From a virus: a stretch of 53,013 nt of DNA. Where the stretch lies: the IMG/VR virus record IMGVR_UViG_3300030380_002303, positions 1 through 53,013 of that record. One strand, written 5' to 3'. Positions 46,040 to 53,013 of the stretch are shown one piece after another. The translations under genes and the position numbers were made by a program. The number at the start of each line of letters is the position of its first letter. The stretch's first letter is position 1. The notes below the pieces were generated by a model. The model was given only the letters and a program-made list of their open reading frames with translations, did not search any database and was not told the origin of the DNA.

Positions 46040-47275
46040 TTATGTCAAAGCTCCTGTAGCACCTACTAATATTGTATTATCACCACTTGATGCAGAACAA
46101 TAATAATTAAGCATATATGTTCCTGCAGTTGTTAATGTTGTTAATATATCTGCATTAATAGCCACACTTGCATGTGCTGATATAGTATGACCACCACTAT
46201 TTACTAACATAACAGTTCCAGATTGTCCTTCTGCAGGATTGCTAAATGTTAATGTGATATTACCAGATGGTGTACATTTAAAAAAGTTACTTACACTTAA
46301 ATCAAAATCACCATCATTATCTGTTGTTTGAGTACCTGTGCCTCTACCTGCAACTGTAACATCATTATTTATAGCCAATGAAACATTATCTTCAACTGTC
46401 ATTACTGCAGTGCCATCATATTGTTGAAATATAATATCTTTTGCATCAGTAAGTGGTTTAATGATTACATCACTTGATGAATTAGCAATATTTAATTTAT
46501 TACCAACTAATCCAAGACTTGCATTATCTTCTATTCTGATAACTTCTGTACCATCATATTGTGATATAACTAAATCATCAGAATCTACTGCAGGTTTCAT
46601 TATAACTTCACCTGCTGTTCCATCTAAATCAAAAGTAATTTGGTCAGTTCCACCATCTTGTAATTTAATATCACCAGTAGTTGAATTAAGATGTAATTCA
46701 CCAGTTGCATCAATAGATATTGGTTCTGCCGATATAGTTAATCCTGTTGTGCCATCATGTGTAAATGTAACATCATTACCTGCACCCATATTAATTACAG
46801 AACTATCAGATGTAAGACTTAAATCATCTTCAACACTTAAATCTGTAGTGGACAGATGTGTAAAAGCATCAACAACTGCACCACCAGAACCTGCACCATC
46901 AAGATAAACAACTTTTGTTTTACCATTTGGTATTGTTACAGTGCTACCAGAACCTTGTTTTATAATAATATCTTGAGAACCAGAACTTGCGTTCTCAATA
47001 ATATGCACTCTTTTTATTGTATTTGGTGCAATAGTTAAAGTTCTAGTAGCTGTGAGAGTTGCTGAAGTAACTTTAATATACATGGCTCTAGCATTATCTG
47101 CTGAACCATCTGCAACAGTTTCTGTAGCATTAGCATCAGATGCTATATTAACAGTGGCAAAACCTAATCCTTCACCAATTAGTTCAAGATTAGTGTTTGT
47201 AGAAGTTCCCCAAGTGCCAGATTCAGCACCTGTGGCTATTTCTTTTAGCCTTAAATTGTTTACATATGTTGCCAT
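46040..47275 (-). CDS. tail fibre/structural protein with internal repeats
   Basis: 411 aa, strand-rich. The N-terminus ATYVNNLRLKEIATGAESGTWGTSTNTNLELIGEGL matches a marine phage tail-fibre opening. The middle contains at least two related ~50-residue repeats (DLVISQYDGTEVIRIEDNASL and DIIFQQYDGTAVMTVEDNVSL), suggesting a triple beta-helix shaft. The C-terminal ~100 residues carry no hydrolase motif. It precedes the large fibre gene by one base and is probably its shaft or adaptor. Confidence 0.7.
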   Translation of the reverse strand: MATYVNNLRLKEIATGAESGTWGTSTNTNLELIGEGLGFATVNIASDANATETVADGSADNARAMYIKVTSATLTATRTLTIAPNTIKRVHIIENASSGSQDIIIKQGSGSTVTIPNGKTKVVYLDGAGSGGAVVDAFTHLSTTDLSVEDDLSLTSDSSVINMGAGNDVTFTHDGTTGLTISAEPISIDATGELHLNSTTGDIKLQDGGTDQITFDLDGTAGEVIMKPAVDSDDLVISQYDGTEVIRIEDNASLGLVGNKLNIANSSSDVIIKPLTDAKDIIFQQYDGTAVMTVEDNVSLAINNDVTVAGRGTGTQTTDNDGDFDLSVSNFFKCTPSGNITLTFSNPAEGQSGTVMLVNSGGHTISAHASVAINADILTTLTTAGTYMLNYYCSASSGDNTILVGATGALT

Positions 47276-47691
47276 TAGTCAATCCTTATAATTGCATTAG
47301 CTCCTGCCGCTGGAAAAACTATCTTAAAAGTTCCTGATGATACTGTAAAATCACCACCAAAATCTAAAACTGCGATAGCTTTATTACTATTAGATGAATT
47401 ATATATCAAAGCACCTCTAGCTGTAAATGATGCACTTGTAAATTCTGGGTCTGCCGCATCAAAAAAAGCTGTTGTACCTGATGTTGAAACAGTTGTACTT
47501 GTTAAAGTAACACCACCTGCTGTATAACCAGTTCCAGATACTTCGTTACTGGTAGAATAAGCTGTAGTTCCTTCTCCTAAACTTGCACTGCTTGTAAACA
47601 ATGCTAATTTTATTGTGTCAGTAGCCATCTGATGTCCTTCTTGAAGAATCTCAGATTTAAAACTGGTGCACATTGCTTGTGTGATAGCCAT
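47275..47691 (-). CDS. small beta-rich tail structural protein
   Basis: 138 aa. Starts MAITQAMCTSFKSEILQEGHQM, then KLALFTSSASLGEGTTAYSTSNEVSGTGYTAGG: a well-known type of short tail protein in marine podo- and siphoviruses. It is strand-rich with no membrane part. One-base overlaps on both sides. Probably a tail tube or fibre-base component. Confidence 0.65.
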   Translation of the reverse strand: MAITQAMCTSFKSEILQEGHQMATDTIKLALFTSSASLGEGTTAYSTSNEVSGTGYTAGGVTLTSTTVSTSGTTAFFDAADPEFTSASFTARGALIYNSSNSNKAIAVLDFGGDFTVSSGTFKIVFPAAGANAIIRID

Positions 47692-48317
47692 TATATGCCT
47701 CCTTCGTATTCACTCGCATAGTTTCGTTGCATTTCTTGTTGAAACAATGCTATTGCTTCATCAAATTGCTGTTTATACAAGTTTACAGTATCTGGAGCCT
47801 TAAGAAAAGTAGAAGTTTCATAAAGACACGCAGATAATAAAACTTGCTCTGCATTATCACCTATCCAACTATTTGCGTTCAAGGTGGATAATCCTGTTTC
47901 TAAACCTATAAAATCAATCTCAAATGCCAAAGTTGCAGATGGCACAGGACTTACTAACACTTGTATTCCAGAAGTTGTAGCTTTTTTTGTAGCATAAAAT
48001 TCTGGTTCTCCTTGTGTTGTAACATTAGGTCTAAAATCTTTTATATAACTGTCTGTTCTATGTTTTAAATACACAACATTGCTTGATGATGTTGTTATTT
48101 GTACTTGTCTAATCATTCTAGCATTTGCTACATTTATTGTGGCAGTGCCAATAGAAAAATTACCAGTATTTGTTTGTCTATAACATGGTAAATTAGGCAA
48201 TCTAGCAAATATCATATTTTCTGATTGTTTAATTATTTCTGGTATAGATGTATCTAATTCTGTGGAATCATCTTCTATAAAATTTTTTATGTTTGTTTCT
48301 AATTGTGTAAAATTCAT
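47691..48317 (-). CDS. head-to-tail adaptor-like protein
   Basis: 208 aa. N-terminal LETNIKNFIEDDSTELDTSIPEIIKQSENMIFARLP matches the opening of phage adaptor proteins that sit below the portal. The body is strand-rich with ARMIRQVQITTSSSNVVYLKHRTDSYI, and the C-terminus helical (VNLYKQQFDEAIALFQQEMQRNY). It follows the Gly-rich repeat gene by one base. A head completion role is likely. Confidence 0.65.
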   Translation of the reverse strand: MNFTQLETNIKNFIEDDSTELDTSIPEIIKQSENMIFARLPNLPCYRQTNTGNFSIGTATINVANARMIRQVQITTSSSNVVYLKHRTDSYIKDFRPNVTTQGEPEFYATKKATTSGIQVLVSPVPSATLAFEIDFIGLETGLSTLNANSWIGDNAEQVLLSACLYETSTFLKAPDTVNLYKQQFDEAIALFQQEMQRNYASEYEGGI

Positions 48318-49856
48318 TTAATTACCCCATGTTCCATCACCCCAAGTGCCACTACCCCACTCTTGGTTTACAGTAATACTTTCAGTTCCAATAGCACCAG
48401 TACCTGCTACTCCAGTTTCAATTACTTGTGAGGATGATACTTCATTTCCTATTTCACCAGTACCTGCTACACCTGATGTGCCAGTGACGTTGATTTGAAC
48501 ATTACCATTACCAGATACTCCAAATCCTTCAACTGCACCTGTACCTGCTACTCCAGTTTCAACTGCATTAATTTCCAATGCCTCTGTTCCAATAGAACCA
48601 TCACCTGCTACACCTGTCTCAGTAATAGATGCTTCTGGTGTTTCTGTGCCTATTGCACCAGAACCTGCGACACCAGTTTCTGTAATTGTACAATCAACAA
48701 TTATACTTTCTGAACCAACAGCACCAGTACCTGCTACTCCAGTCTCAGTTAGTGATGCGACTGGCACTTCTGTACCAATTGCTCCTGTACCTGCCAATCC
48801 TGTTTCTGTTATAGATGCAAGTGGTATTTCTGTGCCTGTAGTTCCTGTTCCTGCCACTCCTGTAACACCTATGTCAGTGCCAGAGAATGTAATAAAATCA
48901 CCTATTGCACCTGTTCCTGAAACACCAGTTTCTGTTATAGTAACATCTGCTTCAATACTTTCTGTTCCTGTAGCACCAGTGCCTGCTACACCAACCTCTA
49001 TTATAGATGATTCTGGTGTAATTGTGCCTATGTTTCCTGTTGCCTCAACACCTGTTTCATCTATAGATGCTAATGGTACTTCTGTTCCTATAGCTCCTGT
49101 ACCAGATACACCAGTTTCATCAAACACAGCATCTGATTCAACACTTTCAACACCTGTTCCACCTGTACCTGCAACACCTGTTGCTACGACTTGAGAAGAT
49201 GGTATTTCTGCACCTGCAACACCAGTACCTGCAACACCAGAAGTTCCTGTTACTTTAAGTTGTACATTGCCATTACCTGATACACCAAATGGCTCAATAG
49301 CACCTGTTCCTGCAACACCTACTTCTGTAATACTTGCTTCTAATATTTCTGTTCCTATTGCACCTGTGCCTGTTACACCAGAGGATGTTACATCTGCATC
49401 AAATTGTATGGTTTCTGTGCCTATTGCACCTGTACCTGCAACACCTTGTTCTTCAATTTGTGCTTGAATTTCAGAAGTACCAATATTACCAATTCCATTT
49501 TGACCAGATGGACTTGGTGTTGAGTCTTGGTTTATTTCTGGTGTAAAACCCCCTATTCTACCAAATGCAGGTATTCCAATAGATGTTTGACTTCTCTCTA
49601 ATCTTGAAACAAAAGGATTTTTTGTAAAACCAATTTGTATTTCTACATTATCTGGGTCATTATCTGGTCTTGGATTAAATAATGCAGTAGCATCTACAAC
49701 ATTTTTTGCAGGTGTTAATTGTGGATGTTTAGGGCTATATTCTTCTGGCTCTACTCTTAAATTATCCCAAGTTGTTTTAAGTTGAGTATAACGTACCTTA
49801 AAACCAGATATATCACTGATTGCTTTAGATTTTTTACCTGAAGCAAACCTAGCCAT
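48318..49856 (-). CDS. Gly-rich repeat fibre/structural protein
   Basis: 512 aa. The N-terminal ~130 residues are non-repetitive. From about residue 137 to 495 there are about 17 copies of a unit built on GVAGTGAIGTE, separated by short variable strands. A larger duplicated block of about 45 residues, each holding FGVSGNGNVQ and GTSGVAGTG, occurs near residues 192-235 and 440-485. The C-terminus is EWGSGTWGDGTWGN. Such regularity implies a beta-solenoid or collagen-like fibre. No catalytic motif. Confidence 0.7.
   Translation of the reverse strand: MARFASGKKSKAISDISGFKVRYTQLKTTWDNLRVEPEEYSPKHPQLTPAKNVVDATALFNPRPDNDPDNVEIQIGFTKNPFVSRLERSQTSIGIPAFGRIGGFTPEINQDSTPSPSGQNGIGNIGTSEIQAQIEEQGVAGTGAIGTETIQFDADVTSSGVTGTGAIGTEILEASITEVGVAGTGAIEPFGVSGNGNVQLKVTGTSGVAGTGVAGAEIPSSQVVATGVAGTGGTGVESVESDAVFDETGVSGTGAIGTEVPLASIDETGVEATGNIGTITPESSIIEVGVAGTGATGTESIEADVTITETGVSGTGAIGDFITFSGTDIGVTGVAGTGTTGTEIPLASITETGLAGTGAIGTEVPVASLTETGVAGTGAVGSESIIVDCTITETGVAGSGAIGTETPEASITETGVAGDGSIGTEALEINAVETGVAGTGAVEGFGVSGNGNVQINVTGTSGVAGTGEIGNEVSSSQVIETGVAGTGAIGTESITVNQEWGSGTWGDGTWGN
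48372..49450 (-). repeat. tandem degenerate DNA repeat coding for the GVAGTGAIGTE array
   Basis: The plus-strand view shows repeated gcaccagtacctgctactcc-like blocks, about 17 of them, mostly 60-70 bp apart. They encode the repeat units of the 512-aa protein. The units have drifted, mainly at third codon positions, so the array is old. Repeat-number changes by slippage or recombination would be expected. Confidence 0.8.
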
Positions 49857-50554
49857 TATCTTAAATTTAATCCTGTAGGTTGTAGTTTTAGACTTACACC
49901 ATCATTATCATTTGTTGATGCATATTCAAATGCTTCGTTGTAAATCTGTTTAAGTAATGCATATTTGTCTGGTGCATATTTAATAGATAATTTACTAGCT
50001 AATCCTGCACAAATACATTCTGACCATGTATAAGGAATATCTGTATCTTCATTAGATGCAGTTATATCTTCTAATTGATTCATTGACCAATAATTTAATC
50101 TATATGTGTTTCTATCTGGTGTTTGCCATACAAACAATTTATAAATATTGTTTGAGCCTGATTGTCTACCTTTATCTAACATATATTGATTTGGTTTACC
50201 TGTATCTGATTTATTTGGTATTTGATTGTATTCGGATATTGTAACTCTATTTATTATAGTATCTGTTCTTGTTGCATCAGCACTATCAAAAATAACAACA
50301 TCTAATAAATCAGTAATACCTGCAGGCAAATCATAAGAAGATGTGTCTGCTGTTAGATTTAAAGTTCTTTGTGTTACAGTCCAATAATTTATGCCTCTAT
50401 TAGCCCATTCAGAAAATAATAAATTAAGACTTCTTCTGGCAGATATGGCTTGATATCCAGTTCTTGTTTGAATATCAATACCACATCTTTCATATGCTTC
50501 TGTAATTATCTCTTCAACATTTGGTCTAAATGCAACTGTTCCTGATGTTGCCAT
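49856..50554 (-). CDS. P22 gp4-like tail accessory/head completion protein
   Basis: 232 aa. N-terminal VEEIITEAYERCGIDIQTRTGYQAISARRSLNLLFSEWANRGINYWTV (about residues 13-60) is the hallmark opening of gp4-like adaptors in podoviruses. The C-terminal part (YTWSECICAGLASKLSIKYAPDKYALLKQIYNEAFEYAS) is helical. It binds under the portal and receives the tail. Its start is 10 bases after the next-upstream structural gene. Confidence 0.8.
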   Translation of the reverse strand: MATSGTVAFRPNVEEIITEAYERCGIDIQTRTGYQAISARRSLNLLFSEWANRGINYWTVTQRTLNLTADTSSYDLPAGITDLLDVVIFDSADATRTDTIINRVTISEYNQIPNKSDTGKPNQYMLDKGRQSGSNNIYKLFVWQTPDRNTYRLNYWSMNQLEDITASNEDTDIPYTWSECICAGLASKLSIKYAPDKYALLKQIYNEAFEYASTNDNDGVSLKLQPTGLNLR

Positions 50555-50563
50555 TTTTTATCC

Positions 50564-50974
50564 CTAATATTTTTTCTTCATTGTTAAAACAATCTGATAC
50601 GAATCGCCTGCACCTGCACCAGTGGTGGTAAATTTAATATCACCAGTTGGACTTGTGCCAGTTTGTTTGGTATTTGGTAAACCCCCAACATCAGTATAAT
50701 CAACTTCACCAGATTGTCCTTCATCAAGATTAAGCATAATTATATTTGTACTAGCACCTGCCAAGACTTGTACAGTCATGCCTTTAACAACCCATGTGCA
50801 TTTAAGTATTTTCACTCCTGTACATGAGTCACCATTTGCGTTTGCTTGTAATGTTGAAACATCAACTTTAGTTACTGCAGATTCATTTCCAGTATCTACA
50901 TATTGATATTGAAATGCCATTACAATTTCTCTAGTGTTTTCAGAAAGAATAGTGCTTGATGTAATATCAGCCAT
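50564..50974 (-). CDS. small structural protein of the head-tail region
   Basis: 136 aa, strand-rich. FQYQYVDTGNESAVTKVDVSTL and KCTWVVKGMTVQVLAGASTNIIMLNLDEGQSGEVDYTDVGG look like a beta-sandwich. It resembles head-decoration or tail-connector proteins of marine phages. Ribosome site taggga precedes the next gene. No motif allows a finer call. Confidence 0.55.
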   Translation of the reverse strand: MADITSSTILSENTREIVMAFQYQYVDTGNESAVTKVDVSTLQANANGDSCTGVKILKCTWVVKGMTVQVLAGASTNIIMLNLDEGQSGEVDYTDVGGLPNTKQTGTSPTGDIKFTTTGAGAGDSYQIVLTMKKKY

Positions 50975-50987
50975 TTAATCCTCCCTA

Positions 50988-51455
50988 TTAACTGTCAGCA
51001 AATGGTGTTGCTACTGAACCAGAACCAATTAAAAGACCTTGCACCATGTATTCAGCAGTTGCTAATGCAGTTATTTCTACATAAGAACCTACTTTACCAC
51101 CTTTAGTGCCATTATTCATATCAATAACATCATTTGTTGCACCGGGTACAAATGCTTTTTTTGCGTCATCATCTACTGCAACCATTATTGAGCCTACATA
51201 TTTGTCTGTTCCATCTGTTTTGATTTTACCTGTCATATTAGTGCCAATAAAAAAGGTGTATTTAGCACCTAATTCTGCTGATTTAATTGATGGTAGTGTA
51301 ATGACACCATTTGCATCATTGACTTCAATAATACGACCTGCATGGTCATTAAATGTTAATGTTGTATCTACTGTAATATCTACAATATTATTTGAACCTG
51401 CTTGTATAAAACCATTGTTTGATACAATCGGTCCTGAAAATGTTGATTTAGCCAT
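50988..51455 (-). CDS. putative head fibre/decoration protein
   Basis: 155 aa, Gly/Ala/Thr/Val-rich. AKSTFSGPIVSNNGFIQAGSNNIVDITVDTTLTFNDHAGRIIEVNDANGVITLP reads like repeated strands found in head fibres. It lies just downstream of the capsid gene and its terminator-like hairpin, so its dosage may be lower than that of the capsid protein. Assigned by composition and position. Confidence 0.6.
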   Translation of the reverse strand: MAKSTFSGPIVSNNGFIQAGSNNIVDITVDTTLTFNDHAGRIIEVNDANGVITLPSIKSAELGAKYTFFIGTNMTGKIKTDGTDKYVGSIMVAVDDDAKKAFVPGATNDVIDMNNGTKGGKVGSYVEITALATAEYMVQGLLIGSGSVATPFADS

Positions 51456-51511
51456 GTTAATTCTCCTTGTCTTGGCTATTGTCTACTTTCGTAGTCAAGG
51501 TTAATTATTAT

Positions 51512-51533
51512 GGGTGGGCTGTTAAACCCACCC
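51512..51533 (-). terminator. hairpin behind the major capsid gene
   Basis: Stem gggtggg / cccaccc (7 G/C-rich bp) with an 8-base loop, in the 88-bp gap after the capsid stop. The following minus-strand bases (ataataatt) form only a weak T-tract. A second small stem-loop (ctac-gaaa-gtag) follows. It probably acts as a leaky terminator or mRNA 3'-end protector that raises capsid protein relative to downstream genes. Confidence 0.65.
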
Positions 51534-51543
51534 TGTATTGCGA

Positions 51544-52455
51544 TTATGCCGCACCTTCTGTTCCAAAAAGACCTCTCCAGTCTGTAAAACCAAAAGAATA
51601 TCTTTCACGAACTTTGTAACGAACATTGCCTGTTTCAAAATCTCCTTCAACACCTCTTTTAAGTGGTGAACGTTGAAACATTTTCATTCCATCAGGCACA
51701 TCTGTCTTGATAAAAAATGCATCACTATCAGTTAATCTTCTCATAATGTGATAACCTCTTGGCATATATCCACCATTATTTAATGCATTAATATCATTAT
51801 CTGAAGTACCACTTCTCAATTGTGAATCTAATATTCTTTGAGCAGTAAAGGTATAGGCAGTTGGAATAATTAACATTGTTCCTTGTGCCGCTATTCTTAA
51901 ACCTTTATCGTCTTTCATATCAGCAATTTGAATTAAAAGTGATTCAATAGATGTTTCTGATAAATCAGCCGCTGTAGCCAAAGTATTACTTTGATTACCA
52001 CTTGCAGTTGGATGTGATGTACTTAATAAAGCGACACCATCACCACCTGCATGAACTCCTGCTGATGTTGAATTGTTTAAAATGTTAGCCGCTTTAATTT
52101 CTTTAGTTGCTGACATACTTCTAGCTAATGCTTTAGTATATCTTGAAGCGATAGAACCATATAATCCATCTTCTTCTGCTTCCTCAGTAATTGAAAAGGC
52201 TAATGCGATAGTTTCATGCTGATATCTGGCAGTAAAACCTTGTGAAGCTGAATCATAAGATATTGGTGCACCTTCGTCTTTTGTTGGTGCATTACCAAAA
52301 CCTGTTAATAATACATCTTCTTCAAAAGCTTTATTTGAAGTGTTAGCATCAAATACAGCCTGATATTCAGCAGGATATGAGTCGTACTCAAGACCAAAGA
52401 GAGTATTCAATCCCGGCTCAAGTAATTTAGCAAATTGCGCTCTATTCATAGACAT
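51544..52455 (-). CDS. major capsid protein
   Basis: 303 aa. Features typical of HK97-fold capsid proteins of this group: N-terminal arm (MSMNRAQFAKLLEPGLNTLFGLEYDSY), a spine-helix region (DGLYGSIASRYTKALARSMSATKEIKAANILNN), an A-domain-like segment (MLIIPTAYTFTAQRILDSQLRSGTSDNDINALN), and the C-terminus YSFGFTDWRGLFGTEG. It forms the icosahedral head. The start overlaps nothing and has aaggagag ahead. Scaffold, GroES-like and decoration genes upstream fit capsid assembly. Confidence 0.85.
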   Translation of the reverse strand: MSMNRAQFAKLLEPGLNTLFGLEYDSYPAEYQAVFDANTSNKAFEEDVLLTGFGNAPTKDEGAPISYDSASQGFTARYQHETIALAFSITEEAEEDGLYGSIASRYTKALARSMSATKEIKAANILNNSTSAGVHAGGDGVALLSTSHPTASGNQSNTLATAADLSETSIESLLIQIADMKDDKGLRIAAQGTMLIIPTAYTFTAQRILDSQLRSGTSDNDINALNNGGYMPRGYHIMRRLTDSDAFFIKTDVPDGMKMFQRSPLKRGVEGDFETGNVRYKVRERYSFGFTDWRGLFGTEGAA

Positions 52456-53013
52456 AAATTACTCTCCTTATATTCCTGCAGTTTGCTTGAGGATATGCTC
52501 ATTAATGAGTACTTCAAGCTGTGCATATTGAGCAAAACTATTTGATGGGTCTTCCCACAATCCAATAATTTTACATGTTGCTGTTCCATTAGACATAGTT
52601 CCACTTAAATCAAAGCCAGATTGACCTGTTGTTGTAGAACCTGCTCCTGCTACGACATCAGCATTTGAGCCAACATCTGTTTGTGCAGGAGTGCCTGCTG
52701 ATTGTATTCTAAAAACAGTGTATGGGTCATCATACACATAAGCCACAATATCTGTAGCAACTGTGCCTGATGGCCAAAATTTTGAATACACATATTCTCC
52801 ATCACTTGCAGTGTATGAAACCCCTGCAAATACACCTATATTATTAACTTCTGTTGCAGTATGCGGTGTGATTACACCATCTGCAGTAAGAATTACAAGG
52901 TCTCCAGTAAAAATGTTTTCTGCTAGACCTGATGTAATAGTATATTTGTTTGCTCTTGGGGCATTACCACTCATATGACGGACTACCTTAAAACCATAAG
53001 GTGCATTAGGATT
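52406..53013. repeat. right copy of the 608-bp terminal repeat, variant allele
   Basis: Aligns without gaps to 1-608 (offset 52405) with about 60 mismatches. The first 76 bases (capsid start and intergenic site) and the last 68 bases are identical, while the decoration gene between them is diverged. Many changes are at third codon positions, but about 18 residues change too, so both alleles look functional and selected. Confidence 0.9.
52468..53013 (-). CDS. capsid decoration/structural protein, allele 2 (two residues cut at window edge)
   Basis: 181 aa visible; only the first two codons (Met, Ala in allele 1) are missing at the edge. Same family as 63-614, with differences such as VILTADG for VLTTDG-type positions, TEVNN for AETNN, and ILKQTAGI for LLKATAGI at the end. 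It sits 12 bases upstream of the complete capsid gene. Two alleles at one locus suggest a surface protein under diversifying pressure. Confidence 0.75.
   Translation of the reverse strand, partial: NPNAPYGFKVVRHMSGNAPRANKYTITSGLAENIFTGDLVILTADGVITPHTATEVNNIGVFAGVSYTASDGEYVYSKFWPSGTVATDIVAYVYDDPYTVFRIQSAGTPAQTDVGSNADVVAGAGSTTTGQSGFDLSGTMSNGTATCKIIGLWEDPSNSFAQYAQLEVLINEHILKQTAGI

Noticed and set aside
48646-49194. Long rightward Pro/Val/Ala-rich reading frame
   Set aside because: It is the antisense shadow of the repeat array; its periodicity comes from the GVAGTG units and it has no ribosome site or promoter.
1-53013. CRISPR array, insertion sequence or prophage integration module
   Set aside because: No regularly spaced identical repeats, transposase, integrase or excisionase was seen; the only arrays are coding repeats and operator copies.

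Overview
The window is, in substance, one complete genome of a tailed phage with a short-tailed (podovirus-like, P22-type) virion. The DNA is very AT-rich. Its gene families (DUF5754-like and DUF5872-like small proteins, a TIGR02466-type 2OG-Fe(II) oxygenase, SPRY-containing tail fibres, a GTA-type holin, a T4-type lysozyme) resemble those of uncultured marine phages of AT-rich bacteria such as SAR11. The host assignment is an inference and no host gene is present. The first 608 bases reappear at the right edge (52406-53013) without gaps but with about 60 mismatches. The map therefore closes into a circle of about 52.4 kb: the major capsid gene that starts at position 50 is the one fully present at 51544-52455.

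Layout: (1) 22.8-30.85 kb, rightward, early genes: RecB-like exonuclease, ERF annealing protein, SSB-like protein, HTH_55-like protein, DUF968-like HNH nuclease, a 419-aa unknown, DUF932 protein, a small lipoprotein and many tiny unknown genes. (2) 22.63-17.44 kb, leftward, regulation/replication operon: Cro-like HTH protein, DUF1064 nuclease, replication initiator-like protein, primase-helicase, a 50-aa zinc-ribbon-like ORF, a small protein ending in a clamp-binding-like motif, a ParB-like protein and a glycosyltransferase. (3) From a promoter at about 17.4 kb, leftward through the left edge and on from the right edge to 31.0 kb, about 38 kb of late genes: TerS/TerL, portal, a cluster of tiny basic proteins, DUF5754-like protein, 2OG oxygenase, a 978-aa putative polyvalent protein, an ART-like protein, GroES-like co-chaperonin, scaffold, decoration protein, MCP, adaptors, a Gly-rich repeat fibre, tail fibres, lysis cassette, tail hub, GNAT protein and ejection proteins. 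(4) A two-gene rightward cassette (2.92-3.68 kb) with its own promoter and terminator sits inside the leftward late operon.

The most striking regulatory feature is a repeated operator-promoter: a 13-bp palindrome ACACA-N3-TGTGT whose last T is the first base of a TTGAC(A/T) -35 box. It occurs at six sites: the divergent control region of the HTH gene, the inserted cassette, and four early transcripts. Early genes also share an extended ribosome-binding box, gggagaaaacaaatg. The HTH gene appears to be nearly leaderless.

I found no integrase, DNA polymerase, RNA polymerase, tRNA or CRISPR. Replication probably uses host DNA polymerase. The small protein ending in QINLF may help recruit the host sliding clamp.
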